A stretch of DNA of 64,000 nt from Bradyrhizobium hereditatis. Its GTDB lineage: Bacteria > Pseudomonadota > Alphaproteobacteria > Rhizobiales > Xanthobacteraceae. Of this stretch, positions 48,947 through 57,209 are shown one piece after another. Below the pieces are notes generated by a model, which was not told where the DNA came from, did no database searches, and was given only the letters and a program-made list of their open reading frames with translations. Location of the stretch: NCBI RefSeq assembly GCF_020329435.1, contig NZ_JAGKJK010000009.1:1-64000 (forward strand), written 5' to 3'. The position numbers were made by a program, and so were the translations under genes. How positions within the stretch are numbered: position 1 is the first letter of the stretch; each line of letters opens with the position of its first letter.

Positions 48947-49057
48947 ATGCTCACGATGGTTCTCGCAATGGCGTTATCTGCCCTTGTCGCTTGCGGCGTT
49001 CTTGCTCTCGGTTTCGAGATTTTAGCGGGACGAGCCGAACGTCGGCACAAGGCGTAA
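48947..49057 (+). CDS. Small single-span membrane protein, 36 aa
   Basis: GGGAGA lies upstream of the ATG at 48947. The product is MLTMVLAMALSALVACGVLA followed by LGFEILAGRAERRHKA, one hydrophobic helix and a short basic tail (N-out/C-in by the positive-inside rule). It is too short for most gene callers. Function unknown. Confidence 0.45.
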   Translation: MLTMVLAMALSALVACGVLALGFEILAGRAERRHKA

Positions 49058-49095
49058 TTAAAGTTCTGAGCGGGGCTTTAGGCACCCATCTTCGA

Positions 49096-49356
49096 GTGAC
49101 CGAAGTTAGACCTAACATCGGCGCCCGCCGCATACGCCCGTTTAGTAATTGTAGTCGGCCACCCTGCGGACACGGATGGGATCTCGCGGAAGACGGCGTC
49201 TGCTATCCAAACGGATACCTGCCGCCACAGGCGCAGGCCGCAAGACAATATCCCCGATACTATCGCGAAGGCCGCATGATCATGGACGTCTCCGATCTGA
49301 CCAGATGCTCGCCGGCGTGCCCGACCAGACTGGCTGCGCATATCAAGATGCTCTGA
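49096..49356 (+). CDS. Hypothetical protein lacking its signal peptide
   Basis: The protein-like frame contains SRPPCGHGWDLAEDGVCYPN, GYLPPQAQAARQYPRYYREG and SDLTRCSPACPTRLAAHIKM. The CGxGWDL-DGxCYPNGYLPP pattern is typical of small exported Cys proteins. The only in-frame start is GTG at 49096 without a ribosome site, and no signal peptide precedes the Cys region. It is probably a 5'-truncated or decayed gene. Confidence 0.35.
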   Translation: MTEVRPNIGARRIRPFSNCSRPPCGHGWDLAEDGVCYPNGYLPPQAQAARQYPRYYREGRMIMDVSDLTRCSPACPTRLAAHIKML

Positions 49357-49410
49357 ATACCGGATGAACGCAATTTGCGGGGCATCATATCGCGAGAGTA
49401 ATGGGTAGAG

Positions 49411-49445
49411 CCGCCGCTGACTCAATCCCCGCGGCGGGCTTTTTC
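49411..49445 (+). terminator. Rho-independent terminator
   Basis: CCGCCGC-tgactcaatcccc-GCGGCGG is a 7-bp perfect GC stem followed by gctttttc. This is the clearest intrinsic terminator in the window. It lies about 55 bp downstream of the plus-strand frame ending at 49356 and close to the 3' end of the convergent gene at 49468. Confidence 0.7.
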
Positions 49446-49467
49446 GTGCCTGTCACACCCGGTCGGT

Positions 49468-49710
49468 TCAGCGCGGTACGCACATCATGGATTGCCGACT
49501 CCATCGGTGATATGGCCCGCAAGGGGGAGATGGCTGGGATGTGGCCGGGCACACGTTCCGAACTGGTAGCCCTTGCTGCCATCCGTCGCGGACACAAGCT
49601 CCTTCAGACGTGCTGCTACACCCGATGCCGCATCCGCCCGTGGCCAAAGCTGGTTCGGCTAGAACACACACCATGAGGCAGGCTCCAAGGCAGGCAAGGC
49701 GAATGATCAT
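49468..49710 (-). CDS. Small secreted cysteine-rich protein, 80 aa
   Basis: The start is 49710 (MIIRLACLGACLMVCVLAEP followed by ALA), a Sec signal peptide; GAGGAG lies upstream. The mature part holds about six cysteines: TGGCGIGCSSTSEGACVRDG, NVCPATS, SPPCGPY and MMCVPR. The even number and spacing suggest disulfides in the periplasm. I cannot name the family. It runs convergently toward the terminator at 49411. Confidence 0.6.
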   Translation of the reverse strand: MIIRLACLGACLMVCVLAEPALATGGCGIGCSSTSEGACVRDGWQQGLPVRNVCPATSQPSPPCGPYHRWSRQSMMCVPR

Positions 49711-49925
49711 GGCGGCTCCTCGTTGGCTTGAATGCACACGTTAACATTGGCGCCGTGAATATCGTTCCGGGTCAGCGAAAAGGGCCTCCTTGACCCGGTG
49801 CTGTGATTTCGGCGTGGCCCTTTGGGTGAAGAGCTTGGCCTTCAGGAGCCCTCAGCTCCACATCCCGGAGCTGGGGCTCTTAGTGCCAAGCAAATAGATC
49901 GGCGCCTTTCCATATCTGCGATCCG

Positions 49926-50306
49926 TCAGTGCCGCCGGCGGCCGGTCTTGGTTTTGGGCTCGCCTCGCTTCCTTCGTTTGTTCTTTAGCGTTGGCTTGAT
50001 TAGCGCGGCATGGCTGGAAGTTATGAACCCCATCTTGATCTCTGCGATCGGTTCATCCACGGTGTCGCCGCGAACAGCGTTGTAGCGGGTCAAAAGGCCA
50101 TCTGACAACGTTAGATAAGGGTTCGCATTGTCTGCAGCTGGCGACAGCACATAGTCTTGAACCAGTTGGTTGAAACGCTTCAGCCGCAAAAAGACACACA
50201 GCTCGGATCGTTCCTTTCTAAGGTGGCTGTCCACAGGGCAACATGGTTTGGGGTCCTCTTCGCCATTCGCCGGACCACCTGAAGTAGGCGCGCCGAAGAC
50301 GGACAT
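49926..50306 (-). CDS. Hypothetical protein
   Basis: The frame from 50306 reads MSVFGAPTSGGPANGEEDPK, RKERSELCVFLRLKRFNQLV, QDYVLSPAADNANPYLTLSD, GLLTRYNAVRGDTVDEPIAE and IKMGFITSSHAALIKPTLKN, ending in a basic tail (KRRKRGEPKTKTGRRRH). Composition is protein-like, but no strong ribosome site is seen before the chosen ATG. An upstream ATG at 50393 is possible. No family is recognised. Confidence 0.45.
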   Translation of the reverse strand: MSVFGAPTSGGPANGEEDPKPCCPVDSHLRKERSELCVFLRLKRFNQLVQDYVLSPAADNANPYLTLSDGLLTRYNAVRGDTVDEPIAEIKMGFITSSHAALIKPTLKNKRRKRGEPKTKTGRRRH

Positions 50307-50382
50307 AGGCAGCGCAGCTAGAGTTCGGATGCGCTTCGAACGGCATGGCTGTAGCCTCTGCTGTGCGACAGTCGGGACCTTC

Positions 50383-50502
50383 ATGACCGCCACCGCTGGT
50401 GGCGCCCTTCGGCTCGCCCGTCATGAGAAGAGCAATGCCGGCCAGCACCAACACGATGCCCACCACCGCAAAGGTGTCGCCGAAGCCCATGATCCACGCC
50501 TG
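50383..50502 (-). pseudogene. C-terminal remnant of a DHA2-type MFS efflux transporter
   Basis: The minus-strand frame reads QAWIMGFGDTFAVVGIVLVL followed by AGIALLMTGEPK. This matches the last transmembrane segment and tail of EmrB-like DHA2 transporters (QA-IMGFxDTF). The upstream ~450 residues are absent. It lies between the hypothetical gene and the C39 exporter. Confidence 0.5.
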
Positions 50503-50740
50503 GGGTAGAGGCTGAACGGCGCATGCGGAGCGATCCGGAGTTCCGCAGGAACGTTTCGCAATGGCGCGATCATCTTGTCTAGCAAAGCTCATTGAACCGT
50601 TATCGGATGGAGGTGGATTGTCAGGCAGGGTTTCCCAGGGGAGACACCTGAAGTCGCTTCCTTCATCTAAGGCAGTCTTGAGACCAGTAGCTGGGTGGGT
50701 GGATAGCGCAGCCGGCGGATCAAAGGGCGTCTCGCCCAAG

Positions 50741-53320
50741 CTAAAGAACCGAAGTCTCGCGGATGCGGCCCGCGCTTCTGGCTGGATCTGCCGGGGCGAC
50801 ACGCAGGAAACCCTCCGAACCATCCCCACTTGGACGCGCCGAGCCCTGCATATCACCCGAATGATCCGGACAACGCGAGCCGAAATCACCATGTGAGAGG
50901 TCGAGCTTGGCCAGCGCTTCACCCGGGTTACGACACATGTCGCCCTTGCCGCAGTCGTTGGACAGCTTCGGGTTGCAGTAGTCCTTCTGCGGCTGGCAGT
51001 TCATGGCGTCCTTCCAGTCACCATCCTGCTTGGAGCACTCGCCCTTGCCGCCTTTCGAGTAGTCGGATTTCCCGGCATGCTTCGAATTGTCGCCTTTGCG
51101 GCCGTCATCGGAGCAGCCGTCGTGGCCCTGCGCGAGCTTGGTCGATTTCGCACCTTCGGCGGCAAACCCGGTGTGACCAGCATCGCGCGCAGGCGCCGCT
51201 GCTGGTCTGCGGCCTATAACTCCGACCTGAGACGGCTGGGCTGCCGCGGGAAGACGGATGATCATATCCGCTCCGTGGGCGATTTCGGGTCGGTGTGCTA
51301 TACTCACACGAGTCATATTTAAATGCTGGAGATTGGCGTTGATTTCTTTTTCCTTTTCGGTGTCCAGATGTGCCGTGCCCTCGTCCAGAAACAGGATCTT
51401 TGGTCGGCGATAGAGCGCGCGCGCAAGCAGTATTCGCTGTTTCTGCCCGCTGGATAATGAGCTTCCCATGTCACCGATGAGGCTATTGTAGCTCATCGGC
51501 ATTGCCATGATAACGTCGTGGATACCGGCAATCTGCGCACACTCGATCATCCATTGCCGATCGAATGTTGTCTCAAAAAAGCAGATGTTGTCGGCAATAG
51601 ATCCTGACAGCAACTGATCCTCCTGCATCACCGCGCCAATGTGCTCGCGATAAACGCGTGGTCCGATCTGGCCTAGCGGAAGGCCGTCGATCAGGACCTC
51701 GCCGCTCGTTGGCTCGAGCAGCCCAAGCATAATCTTGACCAGAGTTGTCTTGCCGCAGCCGGAAGGTCCCATGATCGTCACGAATTGTCCCGGAGCAACG
51801 CTCAGATTGACGTTGTTGAGAATCAGGGGCTCTGCTTCTGCATAGCGGAAGCACACGTTGCGCAGTTCAATCGAGCCGAGGATCGGTCGCACATATGACA
51901 GATCCTGGTCGTGCCCTCGCTCTAGGGGGGTGAGCGCAATATCGGCGAGACGCTCCAAGTGCAGTCCGAGAATGCGCAGTTCCACCAGCTTCTCGATTAG
52001 CAGCGCTGTCCGTTCGGCGAACTGCAGCTTGTAGCTGACGAACGCGAATATCATGCCAACCGAGATAAGGTTGTCTAGTGCGAGGCGAGCGGCGAGGTAG
52101 ATTGTGATTACGTTCTCCAGGCCGTATATGGTGTCATTGATGGCTTTGAAGCTGATCCTCGCCCGGCCTAGCCGCACGTTGGCATTTACATACTCAGCAT
52201 AGCGGTTCAGCCATTGGCTCTCCCGCTCGTTTTCTCGGTTGAGCAGCTTCAGGCTCTGCACCGCCCGCACGGTTTCGATGAAGTTGGAGTTCTCCTGTGC
52301 CTTGCTGTGAATGGCCGCTTCGCTCCGTTGTCGGAACATCCTGAAGAGAGCTAGTCGCAAGGCGGCGTACAGCGCGAACGCGAACAGGACGATGAATCCG
52401 AGCTGGACGCTGTATGCGAACATCAACCCCAGCATGAGCACCGACATCAGGCCGTCGATCAAGCCCGTGATCAGTCCCTCCGCGAGCATGTTGCGGATGG
52501 GCTCGATCGAGCCGAAGCGCGACAGGATGTCGCCGATGTGCCGTTTTTCGAAGAATGAGAGAGGCAAACGCACCAGATGATGAAACAGCCGGGCGCCGAT
52601 CTGAAAGCTCAGCGTGTTCTGCAGAAGAAGAACAATGAACGAGCGGGTCGCAGTCGACGCGACTTTGATCAGGACGAGTAGCCCGAATCCAAGCCCGAGT
52701 ACGAGCAGAAGATCGACGTCGCCTCTGGCGATAACCTCGTCAACCGTGAGCTGCATGTAGAAAGGAGCGGCGAGGATAAGGATCTCGATGACCACCGAGA
52801 GAACCAATATTTGCGTTAAGACATGAGAGTTCCCCCTCATTCCGCTCCAGAATGCTGAAAACGGTAATCGCACTCTCTGGTCTGTGCGGCAGAACTCTTC
52901 TGTGGGTGAGAGTTCAAGTACGACTCCGGTGAGATGTCTCGATGCTTCGGTGATGGGAAACCATTTCTCGCCGGCGGCCGGATCGTGAACCACGATTCCG
53001 TGTTTCTTGCACGCCTTCAGGACAACGAAATGATCCATGTCCCAGTGCAAGATCGCCGGCAGACGCAGTTGGCCCAGATGGTCAACCTCGATTCGCAGCG
53101 GCCGGCATGCCAGGCCCAGGTGAGCCGCTATCTCCATGAGGTCGCGGAGAGTGACGCCCTTCAGCGAGACTGCGTACCGCCGCCGCAGGCTATTCATGTC
53201 AGTTCGATGACCGTGATAGAACGCTACCATGGCAAGGCATGCCAGCCCGCATTCTGCTGCCTCTGTCTGCCTGATGACCGGGAGGAACCCGCGTCCGCTG
53301 AAATTCAACAGTCCCTGCAT
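50741..53320 (-). CDS. C39-peptidase ABC exporter (bacteriocin/GG-leader type) with a Cys-rich C-terminal tail
   Basis: The 859-residue protein has three standard parts. The C39 peptidase is at ~1-140, with Cys in RQTEAAECGLACLAM, His in WDMDHFVVLK and Asp in VVHDPAAGEK. The ABC transmembrane domain is at ~160-450. The ATPase has Walker A GPSGCGKTT, signature SLSSGQKQR, Walker B ILFLDEGTAHLD and H-loop SIAHRPE. It cleaves double-glycine leaders and exports the cargo. It exceeds the usual ~710 residues: from ~720 a hydrophilic tail follows with seven Cys. Residues 767-825 nearly copy residues 58-117 of the protein at 56658 (WKDA, PQKDYC, SND, GKGD, RNPG, ALAK, SHGDFGS, PDHS). It starts 4 bp after the HlyD stop. 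Confidence 0.93.
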   Translation of the reverse strand: MQGLLNFSGRGFLPVIRQTEAAECGLACLAMVAFYHGHRTDMNSLRRRYAVSLKGVTLRDLMEIAAHLGLACRPLRIEVDHLGQLRLPAILHWDMDHFVVLKACKKHGIVVHDPAAGEKWFPITEASRHLTGVVLELSPTEEFCRTDQRVRLPFSAFWSGMRGNSHVLTQILVLSVVIEILILAAPFYMQLTVDEVIARGDVDLLLVLGLGFGLLVLIKVASTATRSFIVLLLQNTLSFQIGARLFHHLVRLPLSFFEKRHIGDILSRFGSIEPIRNMLAEGLITGLIDGLMSVLMLGLMFAYSVQLGFIVLFAFALYAALRLALFRMFRQRSEAAIHSKAQENSNFIETVRAVQSLKLLNRENERESQWLNRYAEYVNANVRLGRARISFKAINDTIYGLENVITIYLAARLALDNLISVGMIFAFVSYKLQFAERTALLIEKLVELRILGLHLERLADIALTPLERGHDQDLSYVRPILGSIELRNVCFRYAEAEPLILNNVNLSVAPGQFVTIMGPSGCGKTTLVKIMLGLLEPTSGEVLIDGLPLGQIGPRVYREHIGAVMQEDQLLSGSIADNICFFETTFDRQWMIECAQIAGIHDVIMAMPMSYNSLIGDMGSSLSSGQKQRILLARALYRRPKILFLDEGTAHLDTEKEKEINANLQHLNMTRVSIAHRPEIAHGADMIIRLPAAAQPSQVGVIGRRPAAAPARDAGHTGFAAEGAKSTKLAQGHDGCSDDGRKGDNSKHAGKSDYSKGGKGECSKQDGDWKDAMNCQPQKDYCNPKLSNDCGKGDMCRNPGEALAKLDLSHGDFGSRCPDHSGDMQGSARPSGDGSEGFLRVAPADPARSAGRIRETSVL

Positions 53321-53324
53321 GCGG

Positions 53325-54575
53325 CTACATCCTTGCGCTCAACAGCGGGTCAAGCAGCCACTGCATCAGCGTGCGCTGCTCAAGGATCACGTCGGCCTTG
53401 AGCAGCATGCCTGGCTGAAGCGGCATCTTGCGCCCATAGGCATCGATGTCGGGCCGCTCGGGAAGCACAGTCACGCGGTACGCCGGCTCTTGGAGGGTGA
53501 TCGGCCCGGTAGCATCATTGCCGGTGAGGATCGTGTGAGAGACTTTTGCCACCGTGCCGCGGTAGGTGCCGAATTTCTGATAGGGAAATGCATCGTAAAG
53601 TATCCTGACCTGCTGGCCGGGGCGCACGAATCCGGACGCGCGGGTCGGAAAGAACAGCTCCGCCTGCAAGCTCGAATCAAGTGGGATGATTTCGAGCTGC
53701 ATATGCTTTGGATCAGCGACCTTGCCGACGGTCGCCTGCACCGTGGACACGCGCCCACTCGTCGGCGCCGTGATAACGTAGGCCCGCCGTCCGTCCACCT
53801 CGGCGGTGCGCTGTTCGATCCAGGAGAGATCGCTGCGCAGGACGCGAAGCCTTTCTGCGGCAACGGTCGGAAGTTGCTCGAGCGTATGCTGAGCGTCACT
53901 CAACTGGGTGCGTCGTACAGTGATCTGCTGATCGAGCGACGCCAAGCTCTGCGCTTGCTCAAGCGCCGCCTGCTCGCGGCGCTTCAGCTCGACGGCTGGC
54001 AACGCCCCCTTCGCGATTAGCGTAGCGCCCGTCGATACAAAACTCTCGGAAAGCTTCAGCCGTTCGTTCTGGATGTTGCGCTGGTCCTCAAGTTGGGAAA
54101 TCTCTCCCTCGATCCCCTTGATCGTAGAAGCGAGGCGCTCGTGTTCCGAGGCGGTCCGGCGCTCTTCCGCGGCGATCTGTCGCTCGACAACCTCGCGCTG
54201 TCGCGCCAGTGCTGCGAGAACGGCGGCATTGACGTCATCGCCGTTGGCGCTGATCTGGGAAGTGACGATGGTCAGGAGCGGGTCGCCCTCGGCAACCTCC
54301 TGACCCTCCTTGACGTGGAGTTCTTTGATGAAACCCTGTTGCGGCACCAAAATTTTGACCGCTCCGAAGGTCGGAGTTAGATAACCGGTGACGGTTTCCT
54401 TGCGCGCGTATTGAGCGATCGAGATAAAAACCAAAATGAATGCAACAAGGCCCGCAAGAGTCCAGCTGAGGATCGTGCTCGATATCGGCTGCAGCGATAC
54501 GACCTCGCCCCAGCTGTGGCGTTGATGCAGAAAGTCGATTGCTTCCTGGCGAAATAGAGCTGGCCGTGCCGCCAT
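53325..54575 (-). CDS. HlyD-family adaptor of a bacteriocin-type ABC exporter
   Basis: The 416-residue protein has one N-terminal membrane helix (STILSWTLAGLVAFILVFIS) and a lipoyl half FGAVKILVPQQGFIKELHVK. A long coiled-coil hairpin at ~110-240 (EVVERQIAAEERRTASEHER, ALEQAQSLASLDQQITVRRT) is followed by the second lipoyl half VITAPTSGRVSTVQATVGKV and a CvaA/BhpD-like barrel (FVRPGQQVRILYDAFPYQKF). It links the C39 exporter to an outer-membrane channel. The exporter gene follows at 4-bp spacing, so the two are co-translated. Upstream, after 160 bp with two hairpins, lies the GG-leader peptide gene. Confidence 0.93.
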   Translation of the reverse strand: MAARPALFRQEAIDFLHQRHSWGEVVSLQPISSTILSWTLAGLVAFILVFISIAQYARKETVTGYLTPTFGAVKILVPQQGFIKELHVKEGQEVAEGDPLLTIVTSQISANGDDVNAAVLAALARQREVVERQIAAEERRTASEHERLASTIKGIEGEISQLEDQRNIQNERLKLSESFVSTGATLIAKGALPAVELKRREQAALEQAQSLASLDQQITVRRTQLSDAQHTLEQLPTVAAERLRVLRSDLSWIEQRTAEVDGRRAYVITAPTSGRVSTVQATVGKVADPKHMQLEIIPLDSSLQAELFFPTRASGFVRPGQQVRILYDAFPYQKFGTYRGTVAKVSHTILTGNDATGPITLQEPAYRVTVLPERPDIDAYGRKMPLQPGMLLKADVILEQRTLMQWLLDPLLSARM

Positions 54576-54669
54576 GGACGCACCTTATTGCTACGTTGCT
54601 ACGCGCTCATTCGTCAATTTGAGGGCTGCGGGTAGTAGTCTCTCCGCCGCGCCACGGCTGCGGACGGGT

Positions 54670-54718
54670 ACCGCCTAATGCGGTGGAGAACCGCTCCCCC
54701 GCCATGGAGAAGCGGTTC
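54670..54718. terminator. Two hairpins between peptide and exporter genes
   Basis: ACCGC-ctaat-GCGGT (54670-54684) and GAACCGCT-N15-AGCGGTTC (54688-54718) lie within the 160-bp gap downstream of the peptide gene. Partial terminators at this position are common in bacteriocin operons, allowing more peptide than exporter to be made. No T-tract is present, so stabilisation of the peptide mRNA is an alternative. Confidence 0.45.
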
Positions 54719-54735
54719 GCCCGCGCACATCATCT

Positions 54736-54918
54736 TTACGTAGATTGCACCTGGATCCCGAGGACGTTGACTCCAATGTTTGTGTCGTTGACGTTGACCA
54801 AGCCGAATTGTGTGTTGTCGCCGTCGCAACACTTGTCGTGGCCGCGCTTGTCTCCGCCGGCGGCCACGAGGTCGAGTTCCTCGTCGCGCAGTTCAACAGG
54901 ATGGGTAAGTTCGTGCAT
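54736..54918 (-). CDS. Double-glycine leader peptide, candidate bacteriocin/RiPP precursor
   Basis: AAGGAG lies 6 bp before the ATG. The 60-residue product has an acidic leader MHELTHPVELRDEELDLVAA ending in GG at 21-22. This fits the C39 consensus (hydrophobic residues at -4, -7, -12 with E-L-x-x-V-x-GG). The predicted core is 38 residues: DKRGHDKCCDGDNTQFGLVN plus VNDTNIGVNVLGIQVQST, with one CC pair and Asn/Val/Gly-rich beta-like repeats. It is the first gene of the unit HlyD-C39 exporter, which would cleave after GG and secrete it. No modification enzyme or immunity gene was recognised. Antibacterial, signalling or matrix roles are all open. Confidence 0.82.
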   Translation of the reverse strand: MHELTHPVELRDEELDLVAAGGDKRGHDKCCDGDNTQFGLVNVNDTNIGVNVLGIQVQST

Positions 54919-55922
54919 GTTACTCTCCTTTGTACTCTCTTGGGTGTTGATGGCGCCGTACTAACGGCTACCACGTACTCTCTAGTCGGAAGCCGCCAAT
55001 CTGGATGCACTGGCGCGCAGATTTCTGTGCGGCACGTGCTGGGTGCTCGTTTCATTTTGGATTTACAGCGCTGTATGGAATCGCGCCTTAAACTTGCGAT
55101 TAGCGCAGCTTCGCCGGCGCGCTGGTCGACGATCGGGTTTTGATGGCGATCTTCGACGGCGGCAGGGCTGCAACTTCGCGTTTCCGGAGGAGAACGCGTT
55201 GCGACACTTGGCGGGGCTCGCCACCAAGAAGCGCGCGAGCCTCGTCTTGGCGTCGTAGCTTATGTCGATGATTGCATTCATCGTGAGATAGCCGCGCAAC
55301 CAGGCGTGCCGATTGCAAGGGCTTGGGTTTCGTCGCAGGCCTGACCACGTTCCTGAAATGTGAAGGAGAGGGACATCGATCTTTCTGAAAGGGATTGCGA
55401 ATGAGACTGGAAAGCTCGCACGGGATGCAAAGCGTGCTCTGGAGCTATAAGCCCACTTAGCGGAACGAACTTGTGTCTACCATTTTTCAGGGGCGGGAGA
55501 AGAGTTTGCAGCAGAAGCGCTGACGATGGCCCAGCTCAATGAGAAGGTTGAAGACGTTTCGCTTCAGATCATCGACGTCAGTTCGCAAACGCCAGACGTG
55601 GAGAGGCAAACGTGATCTGCTACTGCTTTTCTATGGCTGAACAGGAGAGCACGACGCCGAACCGCCCTCCGTTACCTCCAAAAGATGCAACAAGCGAACT
55701 TCACATCGCCGCTCACCGCGGCTCGCCCAGCAAGCGAGCATGAACTGTTAGACGCCGGTTTGTGCCTCGATGATGACGTCACGAGTTTGTGAAGGCGCAG
55801 ATCGAAACAATTTTTAATGAATGAAGTAGTCGCCGCTGATTAGGTTTTCACAAACAGCTCATTGTGCACTCGGGAAGTGCAAGTCATCAGTATTGCCTTG
55901 CACGGAAAAGGGGTTGCGTACC
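54919..55922. other. Divergent regulatory region between the two secretion modules
   Basis: About 1 kb separates the GG-peptide start from the sigma-factor gene. A minus-strand frame from 55281 (MNAIIDISYDAKTRLARFLV) becomes arginine-rich and drifts. A plus-strand frame near 55500-55614 reads GAGEEFAAEALTMAQLNEKV and EDVSLQIIDVSSQTPDVERQ, ending in TGA. It looks like the end of a small DUF6894-like protein, without a start. No second GG leader was found here. It probably contains promoters for both directions. Confidence 0.4.
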
Positions 55923-56540
55923 GTGCCCCACCAACGCGCGTGCTTCACAAATGAAGCGTCTTCCCCAAGCGCGGCGCAGGATCACACATATCGCCATTCC
56001 GAGACGGCTCTCAATTACGAAACGGCGCTAATCGAGTGCGCCGCTGGATCGCAGTCTGCCGTCGGCGAGATTTACGCCCGGGAGAAGGATCAGTTGCGCG
56101 CGGTGGCGCACCGGATCGTCCACGACAGGTCGCGTGCGGAGGACGTCATCCACGATGCATTCGCGCAAATTCTCCGATGTGCCAAAAGCTTCGATCCCGC
56201 ACGCGGATCCGCGCGGGGCTGGATCTACGCTATCGTCCGCCACACAGCACTCAGGATGCAGCAGAACGCCAGGCGGGAACTCGTACTCGAAGACCACACG
56301 CTGAACGCCGTCTGCGAGCGGGAACAGACGGTCTCGAACCCCGCGTCTCGCATCCCAGACAGTATGACGCTACGGACCATGCTCGATCAACTCGAGCCAA
56401 AGCGCCGCGCGAGCCTGCTTCTGGCGATCATCGACGGGCGTACGCATGAGGAGATCGCCGAATACCTCCGCGTTCCGGTGGGAACGGTCAAGGCGTGGAT
56501 CCGGAGAGAACTCGTGGCCATGCGGCGGCAGCTCGAATGA
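55923..56540 (+). CDS. ECF-type RNA polymerase sigma factor
   Basis: The start is uncertain; I use the GTG at 55923 (VPHQRACF), with TTG 55893 as alternative. Region 2 is EIYAREKDQLRAVAHRIVHD, RSRAEDVIHDAFAQILRCAK and GSARGWIYAIVRHTALRMQQ. Region 4 is LDQLEPKRRASLLLAIIDGR and THEEIAEYLRVPVGTVKAWI. It is a compact sigma-70 family ECF factor of about 205 residues with no anti-sigma gene adjacent (ChrR/NrsF/ZAS-type proteins not seen). It lies directly upstream of the acidic protein and giant repeat protein, so it may drive that secretion operon. Confidence 0.9.
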   Translation: MPHQRACFTNEASSPSAAQDHTYRHSETALNYETALIECAAGSQSAVGEIYAREKDQLRAVAHRIVHDRSRAEDVIHDAFAQILRCAKSFDPARGSARGWIYAIVRHTALRMQQNARRELVLEDHTLNAVCEREQTVSNPASRIPDSMTLRTMLDQLEPKRRASLLLAIIDGRTHEEIAEYLRVPVGTVKAWIRRELVAMRRQLE

Positions 56541-56657
56541 GGCGTGAATTTGTTTTGCGCGCTGCATCCATCGGGGCGCGTCGACGACAGTAGGTGAGGG
56601 CGCCGGGATCCGGAGCAGGCATGGGCCCGTCGCAACCGCGCAGTCAGGAGCGAAACC

Positions 56658-57137
56658 ATGTCTATCCTGAGTTGGGTTACGAGCATTCTCGGGCTGGCAA
56701 AGACTCCGGAAATCGGCGTCCCACGCGAGGAATACAAGTCAACCACGCTCGACGACCGCGGCAACGGCGAGCACTTCAAGTGGAACGACGATCACAAGCC
56801 TCGCGAGGACTACTTCCAGCACGATAGTGGCTGGAAGGACGCCAAGAACGACGACGGCCCGCCGCAAAAGGACTATTGCGACCCCGAGCCATCCAACGAC
56901 TACGGCAAGGGCGACACTTATCGTAACCCGGGTGACGCGTTGGCCAAGTTCGACTTCTCACATGGTGATTTCGGCTCCCATGGTCCGGATCATTCGAGTG
57001 ACATGCAGGTGGCGCTCGCTTCGATGTCGTCCGACGACGCGCTCGAATACGCCATCGCCCAGATGGGTCCCGCGGATCACTTCGAGGGAGGGCACTTTCA
57101 CATGCCTGCGGACATATCGCACGACACGGACGCCTGA
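56658..57137 (+). CDS. Acidic hydrophilic protein sharing a module with the C39 exporter tail
   Basis: AGGAG lies 8 bp before the ATG. The 159-residue protein begins MSILSWVTSILGLAKTPEIG (an amphipathic helix, not a classical signal). It is then dominated by Asp, Gly, His, Pro and Lys: GEHFKWNDDHKPREDYFQHD, SGWKDAKNDDGPPQKDYCDP, GKGDTYRNPGDALAKFDFSH and GDFGSHGPDHSSDMQ. Residues 58-117 are nearly the same as residues 767-825 of the C39 exporter at 50741. Its end (EGGHFHMPADISHDTDA) is His/Asp-rich and could bind metal. Likely a secreted or surface protein of the adjacent type I system; the true role is unknown. Confidence 0.75.
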   Translation: MSILSWVTSILGLAKTPEIGVPREEYKSTTLDDRGNGEHFKWNDDHKPREDYFQHDSGWKDAKNDDGPPQKDYCDPEPSNDYGKGDTYRNPGDALAKFDFSHGDFGSHGPDHSSDMQVALASMSSDDALEYAIAQMGPADHFEGGHFHMPADISHDTDA

Positions 57138-57209
57138 TGCGCCGAAAGATCCGCCCGCCAAGGAATGCGCGAGAGTAGTTTCTGATTCGAACGAGAAAAG
57201 GCGGCAGTC

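Noticed and set aside
50218..50922. A single 234-codon minus-strand gene
   Set aside because: Its first half overlaps the exporter tail in another frame. Only the short QAWIMGFGDTF segment is meaningful, so I list just that remnant.
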